DNA of 64,000 nt from Caulobacter sp. Root343 (GTDB taxonomy: Bacteria > Pseudomonadota > Alphaproteobacteria > Caulobacterales > Caulobacteraceae). Made by a program: the position numbers and the translations under genes. The stretch is from the NCBI RefSeq assembly GCF_001425745.1, contig NZ_LMDF01000007.1:939126-1003125 (forward strand), read 5' to 3'. This document shows positions 25,951-35,131 of this stretch, piece by piece; the stretch's first letter is position 1; every line of letters starts with the position of its first letter. The notes beneath the pieces were generated by a model. That model did no database searches and was not told where the DNA came from. It worked only from the letters and a program-made list of their open reading frames with translations.

Positions 25951-26326
25951 AGTCGAGCCGACCAAAAGACTCTCGTCCCGGTCTCGTGCGCGAGACCCGA
26001 GCCGAGCCTGTCGATGGGCGCTACGCGCTCGAGGCTTGACCACCATTGATTGTCCGACTGGGGAGGAAGCCGCGGCTTCCTCCCCTTTCTACGTCGGCCC
26101 AGCCTCAACCCGGAACCGGATCTTCGGTCGCCACGGAACAGCTCTTGGATTGCCGGTCGCGCCCCCTTCGCTATAGGCTCTTCGCGATGATGATGATCCG
26201 CACGCGCTTTCCGCTGGGCTGAACGGATTCGTCCCTCGCGGACGGTTCGCCGCGCGAGCTTTCGCGCCCTGCCCCTTTTCAGACGGCTGTCGCCTTGGCG
26301 GCCGTTCAACGTGCGTTGATCCCATC
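25951..26326. other. Intergenic stretch of 376 bases with terminator structures
   Basis: This stretch separates the galactan receptor from the PhyH-family gene. It holds a 7-bp hairpin at 25980-25997 and the strong palindromic terminator at 26060-26085. I see no convincing coding frame: the short minus-strand frames lack a Shine-Dalgarno and family resemblance. The last 100 bases presumably contain the promoter of the next gene, which is not identifiable by eye. Confidence 0.5.
26060..26090 (+). terminator. Rho-independent terminator after the receptor gene
   Basis: Bases 26060-26085 are a perfect 26-base palindrome (13-base arms beginning ggggaggaag) followed by tttct. As RNA it folds into a stem of up to 11 bp with a minimal 4-base loop, ending in a short U-run. 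It lies 110 bases past the receptor stop. Confidence 0.75.
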
Positions 26327-27109
26327 ATGACCCATCACCGAGCTCGCCCGCTCCGCGCGGCGGATATCGAGCAATTCGTTCGCGACGGTTTCGTCCGTCT
26401 CGATGACGCCTTCCCCCTTCGATTGGCCGAGGCCGCGCGCGCCATCTTGTGGCGCGAGACAGGCTGCGATCCCGAGGATCCGGAAAGCTGGACCGAGCCC
26501 GTGATCCGACTAGGCATGCACGCCGAGCAGCCCTTCAGGGAAGCCGCCAACGCCCCGGTCTTGACCGCGGCACTCGATCAACTGGTCGGGCCGGGTCGTT
26601 GGCGGCCGATGAAAGCGCTTGGGACCTTCCCGGTCCGCTTTCCTTCGCCCAAAGATCCCGGCGACGCCGGCTGGCACATCGACGTCAGCTTCGGGACCGA
26701 AAACCCCGACTTCCTGCAGTGGCGCGCCAATATCGACTCTCGCGGACGCGCGCTCCTGATGCTGTTCTTGTTTTCCGATGTCGGACCTTTGGACGCTCCA
26801 ACCCGTATTCGAGCCGGCTCGCACCGCGACATCGCCCGCCGCCTGGCCCCAGCGGGCGAGATGGGCCTGACACTGGGCGAATTGGCCGCCACCGGCTTCG
26901 AGGAATCAGCCCATCGGCGTGAGGTCGCCGCGACGGGCCCCGCGGGCACGGTCTATTTGTGCCACCCGTTTCTGGTGCACGCGGCTCAGCCGCATCGAGG
27001 CGCGCGGGTTCGCTTCATCGCCCAGCCGCCCCTCGAGCCCGCAACCCGCTTGGACCCCGCCTTTCCGGTCGGTCTGGCAATCTCGGCGGCGCTGAATGGG
27101 ATAGACTGA
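26327..27109 (+). CDS. Phytanoyl-CoA dioxygenase (PhyH)-like Fe(II)/2-oxoglutarate oxygenase
   Basis: The 260-residue protein starts with the PhyH-like pattern IEQFVRDGFVRLDDAF. It has a likely iron-binding H-x-D in GWHIDVSF, a second His in LVHAAQPHRG and an Arg nearby (GARVRFIAQ) for 2-oxoglutarate. The double-stranded beta-helix region between them contains the substrate-side sequence PTRIRAGSHRDIARRL, typical of PhyH proteins. The substrate is unknown. The gene is isolated behind a strong terminator. Confidence 0.82.
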   Translation: MTHHRARPLRAADIEQFVRDGFVRLDDAFPLRLAEAARAILWRETGCDPEDPESWTEPVIRLGMHAEQPFREAANAPVLTAALDQLVGPGRWRPMKALGTFPVRFPSPKDPGDAGWHIDVSFGTENPDFLQWRANIDSRGRALLMLFLFSDVGPLDAPTRIRAGSHRDIARRLAPAGEMGLTLGELAATGFEESAHRREVAATGPAGTVYLCHPFLVHAAQPHRGARVRFIAQPPLEPATRLDPAFPVGLAISAALNGID

Positions 27110-27366
27110 AGGTCCCGGAAGAGCCCTGAATCGCCGGGCTCAAGCCTGGGCGATCCAGAGCGGCGACTGTCCGCTTCGCGCCAACAGCGGACTCTGGCGT
27201 CGATCCGGAAAGACGACTTTCAGGATAGCGACCTAGAGGGTGGGCTCGGGCCGCTTGCCGCAAGTGATCGCCCCACCGCCGCAGTTCGGCGGCAACAGCG
27301 TACGCCAGCATTGACGCACCCAGCGCCAGAGATGGAACGATGCAGGCAAATCGACGGGCGCAGACG

Positions 27367-28161
27367 CTAGCGCGGGACTGGAATACGCATGGCGAGGATC
27401 TCTCGGGTTCGCCGGGTGATACCGTACAGCATGCCCGGCTGGCTCTCGTCCCAGTCGATGGCCTGGCCCTCGGCCTCCATGGCGATAGTGTCTAGATGGT
27501 CCAGCACGCCGCCGCCCATCGGCAGCCGCATGACATATAGCTCTGGCAGGTCATGGCCGCTGAGATAGAGCTTGCCGTCCGGTCCCCAGCCGCCGCCCGA
27601 GATGCTCATCGGCGCGATGCGGTCGAGCACCGTGGGCGGCAGGGCCCAGGCCTCCAGCCTGCGCCACTGGTCGTCGAACTTGACCAGGGTGGTGTGGCGA
27701 TGGTCGCGCGGCGGCTCGCCGCCCTTGCCGTCATAGTTGGCGAACATCGCCCACCAGAAACCGTCATGGCGATCGATCCAGGTGACCGACCCCGTGCCCA
27801 AGCCCAGCGAGACGCTGCGCTTGTGAGCCAGGCTCATCGGATCGAACACCTCCACCGTGCTGACCTGCGGCGTGCCGGGGAAGTTTGAGCTGGCGCAGAC
27901 CAGGTCCTTGGCGATCAGGGCGCAGGAATTGATGTGCGGAAAGCGGACCTTGTCGCCTGTCCACTCCGCCCGCTTCTCGCCGGTTTTCTTGTCGTAGCGG
28001 ACCAGCCTGAAGTTGCTGACCGCATAGACGTCATTGGGACCCACGGCCGCGCCCTGACTGGCGTTACCGTCATAACGGCGGAGGGTTTCGGCCTTGCGGG
28101 CCGCTGGCGCGGGAACGTCGGCGGTTTGCAGCGCCAAGGCCGCGAAGAGGAGCAGAATCAT
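27367..28161 (-). CDS. Exported beta-propeller-like protein of unknown function
   Basis: This 264-residue protein has a short signal peptide (about 1-20) and repeating beta-strand segments (PNDVYAVSNFRLVRYDKKTGEKRAEW, then STVEVFDPMSLAHKRSVSLG) that suggest a six-bladed propeller. It lies 22 bases downstream of the receptor gene 28184-30787 and is probably co-transcribed, so it may bind or process that receptor's ligand in the periplasm. I do not recognise a named family. Confidence 0.72.
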   Translation of the reverse strand: MILLLFAALALQTADVPAPAARKAETLRRYDGNASQGAAVGPNDVYAVSNFRLVRYDKKTGEKRAEWTGDKVRFPHINSCALIAKDLVCASSNFPGTPQVSTVEVFDPMSLAHKRSVSLGLGTGSVTWIDRHDGFWWAMFANYDGKGGEPPRDHRHTTLVKFDDQWRRLEAWALPPTVLDRIAPMSISGGGWGPDGKLYLSGHDLPELYVMRLPMGGGVLDHLDTIAMEAEGQAIDWDESQPGMLYGITRRTREILAMRIPVPR

Positions 28162-28183
28162 CGGTCGTTCTCCGTCCCCGGCC

Positions 28184-30787
28184 TTAGAAGTTCACGGCCG
28201 CGCCGACCCAGTAGGTGCGGCCGTAATTGGCCCATTCCTGCAGGTAGCGGCGGCCGGGGCCAGTCACTTCCTGGCGGCCGGTGTTGGACAGGTTCTGCCC
28301 TTCGACGAAGATCGTGAAGTGATTGGCGAAGCGCCAGGACAGGCTGGCGTCGAACACGTGGCGGCCCTTCCAGTACTGGTCGGAATTGGCGTTGGCGTCG
28401 TTGATCGTCTCCAGCTGGCCGCCGATGTAGTTGTGCGACACCCGGGCCTCCAGCGGTCCGCGCTGATAGTAGATCGACGCATTGGTGGTCAGGTCCGGTT
28501 GCTGGAACAGACCAGTGGTGCGAGGACCGGTCGAGGTCAGGAAGGTGAACTCGGTGTCCAGCACGGTGATGTTGCCGTTGAAGCCGAACCCGTCGAACGG
28601 CGCGGGCAGGAAGGTGAAGGCCTGCTGGACCGCGAACTCCAATCCGCCGATCTTGGCGGTCTCGGCGTTGCGCGGCGTGGACACCAGCACCGGCTCGACG
28701 CCGCGACCCACATTGAGGTTCTCGGTCGAGCTCAGCGTGAAGATCTCATTCTTGATGCTCTTGCTGAACACCGCCAGCGAGACCATGCCGTCGCGCGGAT
28801 AGAACTCGACCGACAGGTCGAAGCCCCCGCTCTCGCGCGCCTTGAGGTTCGGATTGCCGCGGGACAGGGTCGGTTGGCTGCCGTCGAAGTTCAGGCCTTC
28901 GGTGGCGGCCAGTGAATTGTAGTCGGGGCGGCCGATGGTGTTGGTCCAGGCAGCGCGGATGATCCAGTTCTCGGCCGGCTTCCACTGCAGGTGAGCGCTA
29001 GGCAACCAGTTGCCGTAGGACCCTGAATTGCTGGTCGGGGTCAGGACGCCGCCGGTGTTGCGGATCGCGTCGGACCCCACCTTGGTCTTCTCGTAGCGCA
29101 GGCCGCCCAGCAGGGTCAGGTCGCCGAACTGGTAGCTGGCCTGGGCGTAGCCGGCATAGATGTCCTCGGTGACGCCGTAGTTGCCGGTCGGCGCGGTGAT
29201 CGTCTCGGTGAACTTGGCGCGGTTGGTCCGGAAGAAGTCCATGGCCTGCTGGGCGCCGATGCGCGGGGACAGCAGGTAGCGGCCGGCGATCAGCTCGCTG
29301 GGACCCGCCACATCGACCTCGTCCAGGGTGTAGGTGAAGCCGGTTCCCGCCCGGTAATTGACTTGGCTGCTCTTGAAATCGCGCTCGCTGGAGCGCAGTA
29401 CGCCGCCGATCTTGGCCTTCCAGCCGTGATCGCCGGCCCCGTCGTCGAAGGCCAGGTTGAAGCGGGCCTGGCTGGTCTTCTCGTCGGTCTTGGTCAGGGC
29501 GATGCGATGCTGTTGCAGCACGTAGTTGGCGGGGTTGCGCAAGGCGGCGTTGTTGACCGGCCTGAAGACCGGGAACAGCGGGTTGGTGGTGTCGTAGGTG
29601 AAGGCGTAGTTGGCGCCGGCCGCGTCGACGGTGCGAAACTCCACCGACTCGTTGGGCACTTCCAGGCCCGCTTGCGAATAGACCAGGTCGCCGTCGGCCT
29701 TCCACTGCGGGGCGAACTGCCAGGCGAAGCTGGTGCGGGCCAAGCCGATCTCGCGCTTGGTGATCGGCTGGTTCAGCTGGATGATACCCCGGCCGCGCGC
29801 GAAGGCGCCGCTGGTCGGGGTTTGGCTGGCGACGTTGCCCAAGGGCTCGATGCGGTACTCGATCCGCTCCTCGTCGTCCTCCATGCGGGCGAACAGGCCC
29901 GAGGCCTCCCAGCGGAAGTCGTCGGTGGGGCGATACTCGATCTTGCCGTTCACGCCGCTGCGTTGCTTGGTGTTGTTGTACCAGAACAGGCGCAGTTGGG
30001 TCGGCACCTGGATGCCGTTGCCCGCCGCCGAGCCCGACGGGACCGGCGCGCCGAGGGCGTTGTATTCGCGCACCGACGGGTCGGCGGCTTCCACCTGCGG
30101 GATGTCGTAGTCCAGCTGCTCGTGCGAGGCGCCGATCACCACGCCCCATTGATCCTGATCGCCGAAGGTGGCGCCGGTCGCGAAGGCCAGGCGGTAGGAC
30201 GGCTTGTCGTTGCGCACGCCGCCGCTGCGCTCGTAGTCGCCGTATGAGGCCATGCCGTTGAAGAACGGCTTCTTGGCGTCGAAGGCGCTGCGGGTGGTGA
30301 CGTTGATGACGCCACCGATGGCGTTGCCGTCGTTCTCGGGCGTCACGGTCTTGATGACTTCCAGACGACCGGCCATCACCGAGGGCACGATGTCCATCGG
30401 CACGGTGCGGCCGCTCTCGTCGACCGAGGCCACCAAGGCGCCGTCGACGGTGGTGCGGTTATAGGTCGAACGCAGGCCGCGAATGACTGGGAAGCGCGGC
30501 TCGCCCTGGTCTTCCATCACCGAAATGCCGGGAATGCGGCGCAGGGCGGCGGCGGTGTTGTGGTCGGGCAGCTTGCCGATGTCGTCAGCCGAGACGACGT
30601 CGGAGACGGCGAAGGCCTCGCGCTTGACGGCGATGGCGGCGCGCTGCGCCTCGCGCTGGCCGGTCACGACCACTGCCTCGACAGCCGTCGCATCGGCCTC
30701 TTGCGCCTCCGCAAGCATGGGCGTCGAAAAGCTGGCGCTGGCCATCAGGCCGATGGAAAGTCTGCGCATGATCACCGGCTCGAGCAT
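28184..30787 (-). CDS. TonB-dependent receptor (TonB-Xanth-Caul type)
   Basis: The 867-residue protein has a signal peptide, a TonB box (VEAVVVTGQRE, about 36-46), a plug (LPDHNTAAALRRIPGISVMED, RGLRSTYNRTTVDGALVAS) and a large barrel ending in Phe. There is no STN domain, so it does not signal. ATG 30787 and ATG 30769 are both possible starts; the second gives a more conventional signal peptide. A PHO-box-like sequence lies about 90-105 bases upstream, and the secreted propeller protein follows. Confidence 0.92.
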   Translation of the reverse strand: MLEPVIMRRLSIGLMASASFSTPMLAEAQEADATAVEAVVVTGQREAQRAAIAVKREAFAVSDVVSADDIGKLPDHNTAAALRRIPGISVMEDQGEPRFPVIRGLRSTYNRTTVDGALVASVDESGRTVPMDIVPSVMAGRLEVIKTVTPENDGNAIGGVINVTTRSAFDAKKPFFNGMASYGDYERSGGVRNDKPSYRLAFATGATFGDQDQWGVVIGASHEQLDYDIPQVEAADPSVREYNALGAPVPSGSAAGNGIQVPTQLRLFWYNNTKQRSGVNGKIEYRPTDDFRWEASGLFARMEDDEERIEYRIEPLGNVASQTPTSGAFARGRGIIQLNQPITKREIGLARTSFAWQFAPQWKADGDLVYSQAGLEVPNESVEFRTVDAAGANYAFTYDTTNPLFPVFRPVNNAALRNPANYVLQQHRIALTKTDEKTSQARFNLAFDDGAGDHGWKAKIGGVLRSSERDFKSSQVNYRAGTGFTYTLDEVDVAGPSELIAGRYLLSPRIGAQQAMDFFRTNRAKFTETITAPTGNYGVTEDIYAGYAQASYQFGDLTLLGGLRYEKTKVGSDAIRNTGGVLTPTSNSGSYGNWLPSAHLQWKPAENWIIRAAWTNTIGRPDYNSLAATEGLNFDGSQPTLSRGNPNLKARESGGFDLSVEFYPRDGMVSLAVFSKSIKNEIFTLSSTENLNVGRGVEPVLVSTPRNAETAKIGGLEFAVQQAFTFLPAPFDGFGFNGNITVLDTEFTFLTSTGPRTTGLFQQPDLTTNASIYYQRGPLEARVSHNYIGGQLETINDANANSDQYWKGRHVFDASLSWRFANHFTIFVEGQNLSNTGRQEVTGPGRRYLQEWANYGRTYWVGAAVNF

Positions 30788-30873
30788 CCTGTCCCCCTGA
30801 CGTGTGACACAGGCGCTTAGGCTGGAGTGGTGACGGGCGCGCTACAGCTGGATGGCGCGTGGAAGACCGCAAG

Positions 30874-30891
30874 ATGACGTTCGGGTGACAG
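30874..30891 (-). promoter_or_regulatory. PHO-box-like sequence upstream of the receptor gene
   Basis: On the minus strand the 18-mer ctgtcacccgaacgtcat matches the PhoB box layout of two 7-mers separated by four bases (CTGTCAT-N4-CTGTCAT) at 11 of 14 repeat positions. It is in the right place to activate the receptor at 28184-30787. A promoter for the divergent small gene at 31035 is also possible. This is one site seen by eye, so chance is not excluded. Confidence 0.4.
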
Positions 30892-31034
30892 CTAACCTCA
30901 AGCCCCGCTCAACATTTGAGCCCTCGCCTGGAACAGCAGACGCTGAAACTCGCGCTACCGCTCACGCTGGCCATGCATCCGAGGTCTTGTTAGGATCGCA
31001 TTCCCGTCCAAGCCCCATGTTTCCGGAGATCCCC

Positions 31035-31250
31035 ATGAGCGTGAGCCTGGTCCGGATCCTCATGCCGCTTGGAACGGCCTCGAACCCTCCTTCTTTCGCC
31101 CCTGTTCTCGCCTTCGATCTAGGCGAAGATCGGTATCGCGTCCTAGGCCGGCAGCCAGGCTGCGAGCTCTGGCGCTGGCCGCCCGACAGCATCGTGGCCT
31201 GCCGGAACACCAACGACGGCGCCGTGGCGGTCGCGCACGTGCGACACTAG
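31035..31250 (+). CDS. Hypothetical small protein, 71 residues
   Basis: An ATG at 31035 after a GGAGA opens a 71-residue frame (SVSLVRILMPLGTASNPPSF, then FDLGEDRYRVLGRQPGCELWRWPPDSIVACR) that ends 14 bases before the CYTH gene. The composition is protein-like and the frame is compatible with an operon with the CYTH gene. I know no family. Strand and spacing are the main support. Confidence 0.55.
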   Translation: MSVSLVRILMPLGTASNPPSFAPVLAFDLGEDRYRVLGRQPGCELWRWPPDSIVACRNTNDGAVAVAHVRH

Positions 31251-31264
31251 CGACAGGAACGGTG

Positions 31265-31771
31265 ATGGGCTTCGAAATCGAACGCAAGTTCCTGGTGATC
31301 AGCGAGGCCTGGCGCGAACATGCGGCGGTTGGGCGAAAGATCCGGCAGGGCTATCTGGCGCGCGACGCCAACACCGTGCGGGTGCGGCGCACCGAGGATC
31401 ACGCTGTCTTGACCGTCAAGGGACCTCGGTCCGGCGTGTCTCGCCGCGAACACGAATACGAAATCCCCCTCGCCGAGGCCGACCAACTGCTGGCTCACCT
31501 CTGCCTCAAGCCGCTCATCGACAAGACCCGGTTTGAGGTCGTCGTCGGCGATCACGTCTGGGAAATCGACGTGTATGGCGGCGTCAATCACGGCCTCATC
31601 CTGGCGGAAATCGAGTTGGACGCCGAGGACGAGCATTTCGCGCGCCCCACCTGGCTGGGCGCGGAGGTGTCAGGCGATCCACGCTACGGGTTCCAGGGTC
31701 TGAGCCGGTCCGGTTCCCAAGCGGACGCCCTAGGCGAGGGTGTCCGATCCTTCGCTCCCGCACCCCTGTAG
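31265..31771 (+). CDS. CYTH-domain triphosphate tunnel metalloenzyme
   Basis: The 168-residue protein begins GFEIERKFLV, the ExExK signature of the CYTH/triphosphate tunnel family, followed by the basic strand (NTVRVRRTEDHAVLTVKG) and the acidic strands (WEIDVYGGVNHGLILAEIELD) that line the tunnel and bind metal. Bacterial single-domain members of this group usually hydrolyse inorganic triphosphate. The start at ATG 31265 has AGGAA upstream; a GTG one codon earlier is possible. Confidence 0.88.
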   Translation: MGFEIERKFLVISEAWREHAAVGRKIRQGYLARDANTVRVRRTEDHAVLTVKGPRSGVSRREHEYEIPLAEADQLLAHLCLKPLIDKTRFEVVVGDHVWEIDVYGGVNHGLILAEIELDAEDEHFARPTWLGAEVSGDPRYGFQGLSRSGSQADALGEGVRSFAPAPL

Positions 31772-32011
31772 AGACCTTTGTCGGTGTCGGGGCGCCGATC
31801 GCCTCGCGACGCAGGGATTATCGCGTCCATCTCTTATGCACCGGGCGAGGATCCAAATCGCCTCACTAGGATTGGCCGGTCGGCGCTCGTTCCAGACGTT
31901 GGCGGTCTGCGGGAAGCGCCCTCGCCGCCAAAGCGGGTGATGATTTGGGCAAGATGAGGCGTGCTTTAGTCGCCATGAAGCAAAACCTGGCCGACGAACA
32001 CCGCCAAGATT

Positions 32012-33442
32012 TCAGGGCCGAGCGGATCCAAAGTAGTCCTGACCACGACCCGCCGCGGCCCAGCGACGCGACGAAATGGCGTCAAGCTTGCCTGGCCATG
32101 ACTTGACGCCAGGGTGCAGTTCTGAGGCCTTGACGACGACTGCAGGCCAGGCAGCCTGCCCACCTTCGTCCCGCAATTCGAAGCGGACGGTCGGATCCGG
32201 CAAGGTCATGTCGAAATCGACGACGCCGAAGTTCACGTCGGCGGAAAACGCCTGTCGGACCCGCATGACCGGCCGGCCGGTCAGGTAGAGATCGACCGTG
32301 TCCTGGGCCAGGGGCGAACTGACGAACTCATAGAGGTCGTAGCCGCCGCGCTCCGACCAGGGCAGGCAGTTCATCTCGCCGAAATGGGTGTCGCCCGACA
32401 GCAGCACGACCCCCGCGACGTCCGCCGCCATGACCGCGTCGAAGATCGCATCGCGCTCGTGGGTGAACGAGGCCCAGGAGTCCGCCCCCTCGACCTTGCC
32501 GTCATTCCAGCCCGATCCGGAGACCAGGACCTTGAACGGCGCCTGGCTGGCCTTCAACCCCGACAGTAGCCAGTCGCGCTGGACGGCGCCGAGCATGGTC
32601 TTGCCCGCGATATTCGGATCTTGGTTCGGGTCGCGGTAGTAGCGCACGTCAAGGAAGAAGAAGTCGACACCGCCCTGCGACCATTGAAAGAAGGCGCCGG
32701 GCGCTTCCGGCAGGCCGGCGGCGGGATTGGGCCAATAGCGTCGGAAGGTCTCCAGGGCGGCGACCTTGCCAGGATGCCGGCGATCCTGGTCGTTGAGGCC
32801 GTAGTCGTGGTCGTCCCAGATGCAGAACTGAGGGGTCTCGGCCATGAACCGGCGGATTTCCGGCAGGTCACGCTGGCGGCGATACTCCTCGGCCAGGATA
32901 TGCGGGTCCAGGCTGTCGGCGTAGACGGCGTCGCCGGCCCAGATGAACAGATCCGGCCGCGCGGTTTCCACGGCGCGCCAGATCGGCTGCACGGGATAGC
33001 GCGCGCGGCGGGCGCAGGACCCGAACGCCAGACGAAAACGCGCTGGAGCTCCGGCCGGCGTGGTGAGCCGATAAGGCTCCAGGCCTTGGTCGTCGGGATT
33101 GATCTTGCCGTCGACCAGGACACGATAGGCGTAAGTCCGACCTGGCTTCAGGCCTTCGAGGCGGTGGACCTGGACGAAATCCTCGGCGGCGTCAGCCAAC
33201 TGAACCGTCGTGCGCCGAGGATCGGGGAACAGCGGATCGAGATCGAATTCGACGCAGACCGGCCAGGCGCCGCTGCTACGGGTCCAGACGGCGGCGCTTT
33301 CGGTGGCGCACCAGCCCAGCACCGGCCCCTGCATCAGCCGTTTGATGCCGACCCAATCGAGATTGGATTGCGCCAAGGCCAGACCGGGCGTCGCCGCAGC
33401 AAGACCGGTTCCGATCAGAGTTCGACGATCGAGGAGCGGCAT
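32012..33442 (-). CDS. Alkaline phosphatase D family protein (PhoD-like)
   Basis: The 476-residue protein has an export signal with DRRTLIGTGLAAA (Tat-like RR). It shows a PhoD N-terminal domain and metallophosphatase motifs: WAGDAVYADS, FCIWDDHDYGLNDQD and LLSGDTHFGEMN. PhoD enzymes are secreted Ca/Fe-dependent phosphodiesterases/monoesterases that release phosphate from organic esters. It is the last of three same-strand genes (receptor 35132, phytase-like 33552, phoD-like), which supports a phosphoester scavenging role. Confidence 0.9.
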   Translation of the reverse strand: MPLLDRRTLIGTGLAAATPGLALAQSNLDWVGIKRLMQGPVLGWCATESAAVWTRSSGAWPVCVEFDLDPLFPDPRRTTVQLADAAEDFVQVHRLEGLKPGRTYAYRVLVDGKINPDDQGLEPYRLTTPAGAPARFRLAFGSCARRARYPVQPIWRAVETARPDLFIWAGDAVYADSLDPHILAEEYRRQRDLPEIRRFMAETPQFCIWDDHDYGLNDQDRRHPGKVAALETFRRYWPNPAAGLPEAPGAFFQWSQGGVDFFFLDVRYYRDPNQDPNIAGKTMLGAVQRDWLLSGLKASQAPFKVLVSGSGWNDGKVEGADSWASFTHERDAIFDAVMAADVAGVVLLSGDTHFGEMNCLPWSERGGYDLYEFVSSPLAQDTVDLYLTGRPVMRVRQAFSADVNFGVVDFDMTLPDPTVRFELRDEGGQAAWPAVVVKASELHPGVKSWPGKLDAISSRRWAAAGRGQDYFGSARP

Positions 33443-33551
33443 GGTGATCCCGGCCTTGAAATGAGTTGCGCCGCCGCCGTGGCTCGTCGCGGCCTTGAAC
33501 CCTGCGGCGATATACGACCTTTGGCCCGATGTTTCGAAGGTGATGAGCGCC

Positions 33552-35057
33552 TTAGAAGGTTGCCCTTGGCCTTGCTCCGGCGGGCATGGTCAACCGATAG
33601 ACCAAGATCACGCTGTCATTGTCGCCGACTCCGCCGGGCCCGCTGAGGCGAGCGTCGAACGTTTGGCCGTTGACCCGTCCGGCGGCCGTCAGGAAGTCAT
33701 TGTCGTTGCCGACCAGCAGGAACACGTCATTGGGCGCGGTCTTGTCCATCGCCGGAGCCAGAGCCATGGCCTCCCACTTCTCCGACAAGCTGAAACGATC
33801 GGACGGGGCGGTCGATAAGTTCATGCCGAACTTGGCCAGCTGAATGGGATTTAGCAGGTTCAACAGCTCGGTCTGCTTGGCCGGCTCTAGCCCTGGGACC
33901 AGGACGCCGTCGCGGGCGATCGCCTCGGCGTCCTGCTCGTAGGGCGTGCCCGCCAAGTTGGTCGCGCCGTCGGTGTCGACCAGCAGCACGCTCTTGAAGA
34001 CCGGCGACTTGGTCGAACCCTTGCCCCGGCCATTGGCGTCGCGGGCCAGCACCAGGAACTGGTGGTCGTTCAGCGCCAGCATTTCCGACTGAGCAGCGGT
34101 GACGTCGGCGGCCCGGCCATCGCCGTTTTCGCGCACGGTCGGTAGCTGCAGCGCGTAGTGGCCGATCGGCGTCTTGGGCGTGCGGGTTTTGGAGATGTCG
34201 TAGACCAGGATGCGGGTGTTGTTGCGCGTGGCGGCGTTCGAGCCCGCCGTGTCCTGCACCGTCGCACTTTGCAGGATGGCGACCAGCCGCTTGCCGTCGG
34301 GCGTTACCGCCAGCGCTTCCAGGCCCTGGTTGTTACGCCGGCCGGCGTCGGGCGCCACCTCCGCGGTGAAGTCCAGCTGGCCTTTGTGCATTGGCAGCAG
34401 GGCCGGCACGGCCTGGATCGCGCCGATCTGCTTTCCAGTGCGGTCGAACAGATAGATGCCGGCCGCGTACTCATCGGAGACATAGAAGCCGCCGTCCGGC
34501 AGATAGGTCACCGCCTCGGAATCGAGACTGATCCTGCCAGCGCCCTCGCCGGTCGCCGGCGAGGGGTAGCGTATCCCGTCGCGGGTCAGCACGTTGGCGC
34601 CAGGATCCTTGCCGGTGAACGGTTGGCCTGTCTGGTCCTTTAACAGAAAGCCGCCGGTCGGCGAGATCGTCAGCTTGCCGCCGGCCAGGGTCAGGCGGTG
34701 CGCATGCAGGCGGTTGGCGTAGTCGACCGTGCCGGCCACGGAGCCGACGCCGTTGGGCCCACGGTCCGGCAGGGTGAGCAGCTCTCCCTCGTAGCTCCCG
34801 TTCGTCAAGCGGCGCCAGGACCGCAGGGCCATGCCCGAGAACGAGCCCAGGGTATCGCCCTTGAAGTCCCGCGTCGCCGCGTCGAGTCGACCGACGGCGA
34901 CCAGACCGTGGTTGACGAAGGTCTGGCCCTGGAACGCGACGGTCTCCTCGCCAGCGGCCTCGCTCCAGTGACGGGCGACATAGGTCTGGGACTGGGCGCG
35001 AGCGCCGCCACCGGCGAGCGTCGCGGCGGCGAGAGCGAGTAGGATCGAGCGGCGCAT
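33552..35057 (-). CDS. Phytase-like esterase domain protein (exported)
   Basis: This 501-residue protein starts at ATG 35057 behind AGGAGA, with a signal peptide (1-22). It matches the 'esterase-like activity of phytase' family by segments such as GSFSGMALRSW, LTLPDRGPNGVG, DSEAVTYLPDGGFYVSDEYAAGIYLFD, NNQGLEALAVTPDGKRLVAIL and MALAPAMDKTAPNDVFLLVGNDND. The fold is a propeller. It sits between a TonB receptor (74 bases upstream, with a hairpin between) and a PhoD-like gene, so phosphoester hydrolysis at the cell surface or in the periplasm is likely. Confidence 0.87.
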   Translation of the reverse strand: MRRSILLALAAATLAGGGARAQSQTYVARHWSEAAGEETVAFQGQTFVNHGLVAVGRLDAATRDFKGDTLGSFSGMALRSWRRLTNGSYEGELLTLPDRGPNGVGSVAGTVDYANRLHAHRLTLAGGKLTISPTGGFLLKDQTGQPFTGKDPGANVLTRDGIRYPSPATGEGAGRISLDSEAVTYLPDGGFYVSDEYAAGIYLFDRTGKQIGAIQAVPALLPMHKGQLDFTAEVAPDAGRRNNQGLEALAVTPDGKRLVAILQSATVQDTAGSNAATRNNTRILVYDISKTRTPKTPIGHYALQLPTVRENGDGRAADVTAAQSEMLALNDHQFLVLARDANGRGKGSTKSPVFKSVLLVDTDGATNLAGTPYEQDAEAIARDGVLVPGLEPAKQTELLNLLNPIQLAKFGMNLSTAPSDRFSLSEKWEAMALAPAMDKTAPNDVFLLVGNDNDFLTAAGRVNGQTFDARLSGPGGVGDNDSVILVYRLTMPAGARPRATF

Positions 35058-35079
35058 GAGGATCTCCTGAACGAAGACT

Positions 35080-35105
35080 GGCGGACGGCCCTGGGGCCGC
35101 CCGCC
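35080..35105 (-). terminator. GC-rich hairpin between receptor and phytase-like gene
   Basis: An 11-bp stem (one G.U pair) with a 4-base loop, ggcgggcggcc-ccag-ggccgtccgcc on the minus strand, lies between the receptor stop and the Shine-Dalgarno of the phytase-like gene. There is no long T-tract, so partial termination or mRNA 3'-end protection is the likely role. Confidence 0.5.
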
Positions 35106-35131
35106 GGCGCGAGGTTTCGGTCGGGTCCGGC

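Noticed and set aside
26060..26085. 26-base perfect palindrome as an insertion or recombination site
   Set aside because: Followed by a T-run and placed after a gene end; an intrinsic terminator explains it.
26089..26328. 79-codon minus-strand frame in the gap before the PhyH gene
   Set aside because: Arg/Pro/Gly-rich composition without ribosome binding site; likely random in a GC-rich gap.
27015..27311. 98-codon minus-strand frame overlapping the end of the PhyH gene
   Set aside because: It overlaps a supported gene, has no recognisable domain and a composition typical of antisense frames.
31975..32106. 43-codon plus-strand frame near the end of the PhoD-like gene
   Set aside because: It overlaps the PhoD 3' end, lacks a Shine-Dalgarno and shows no family resemblance.
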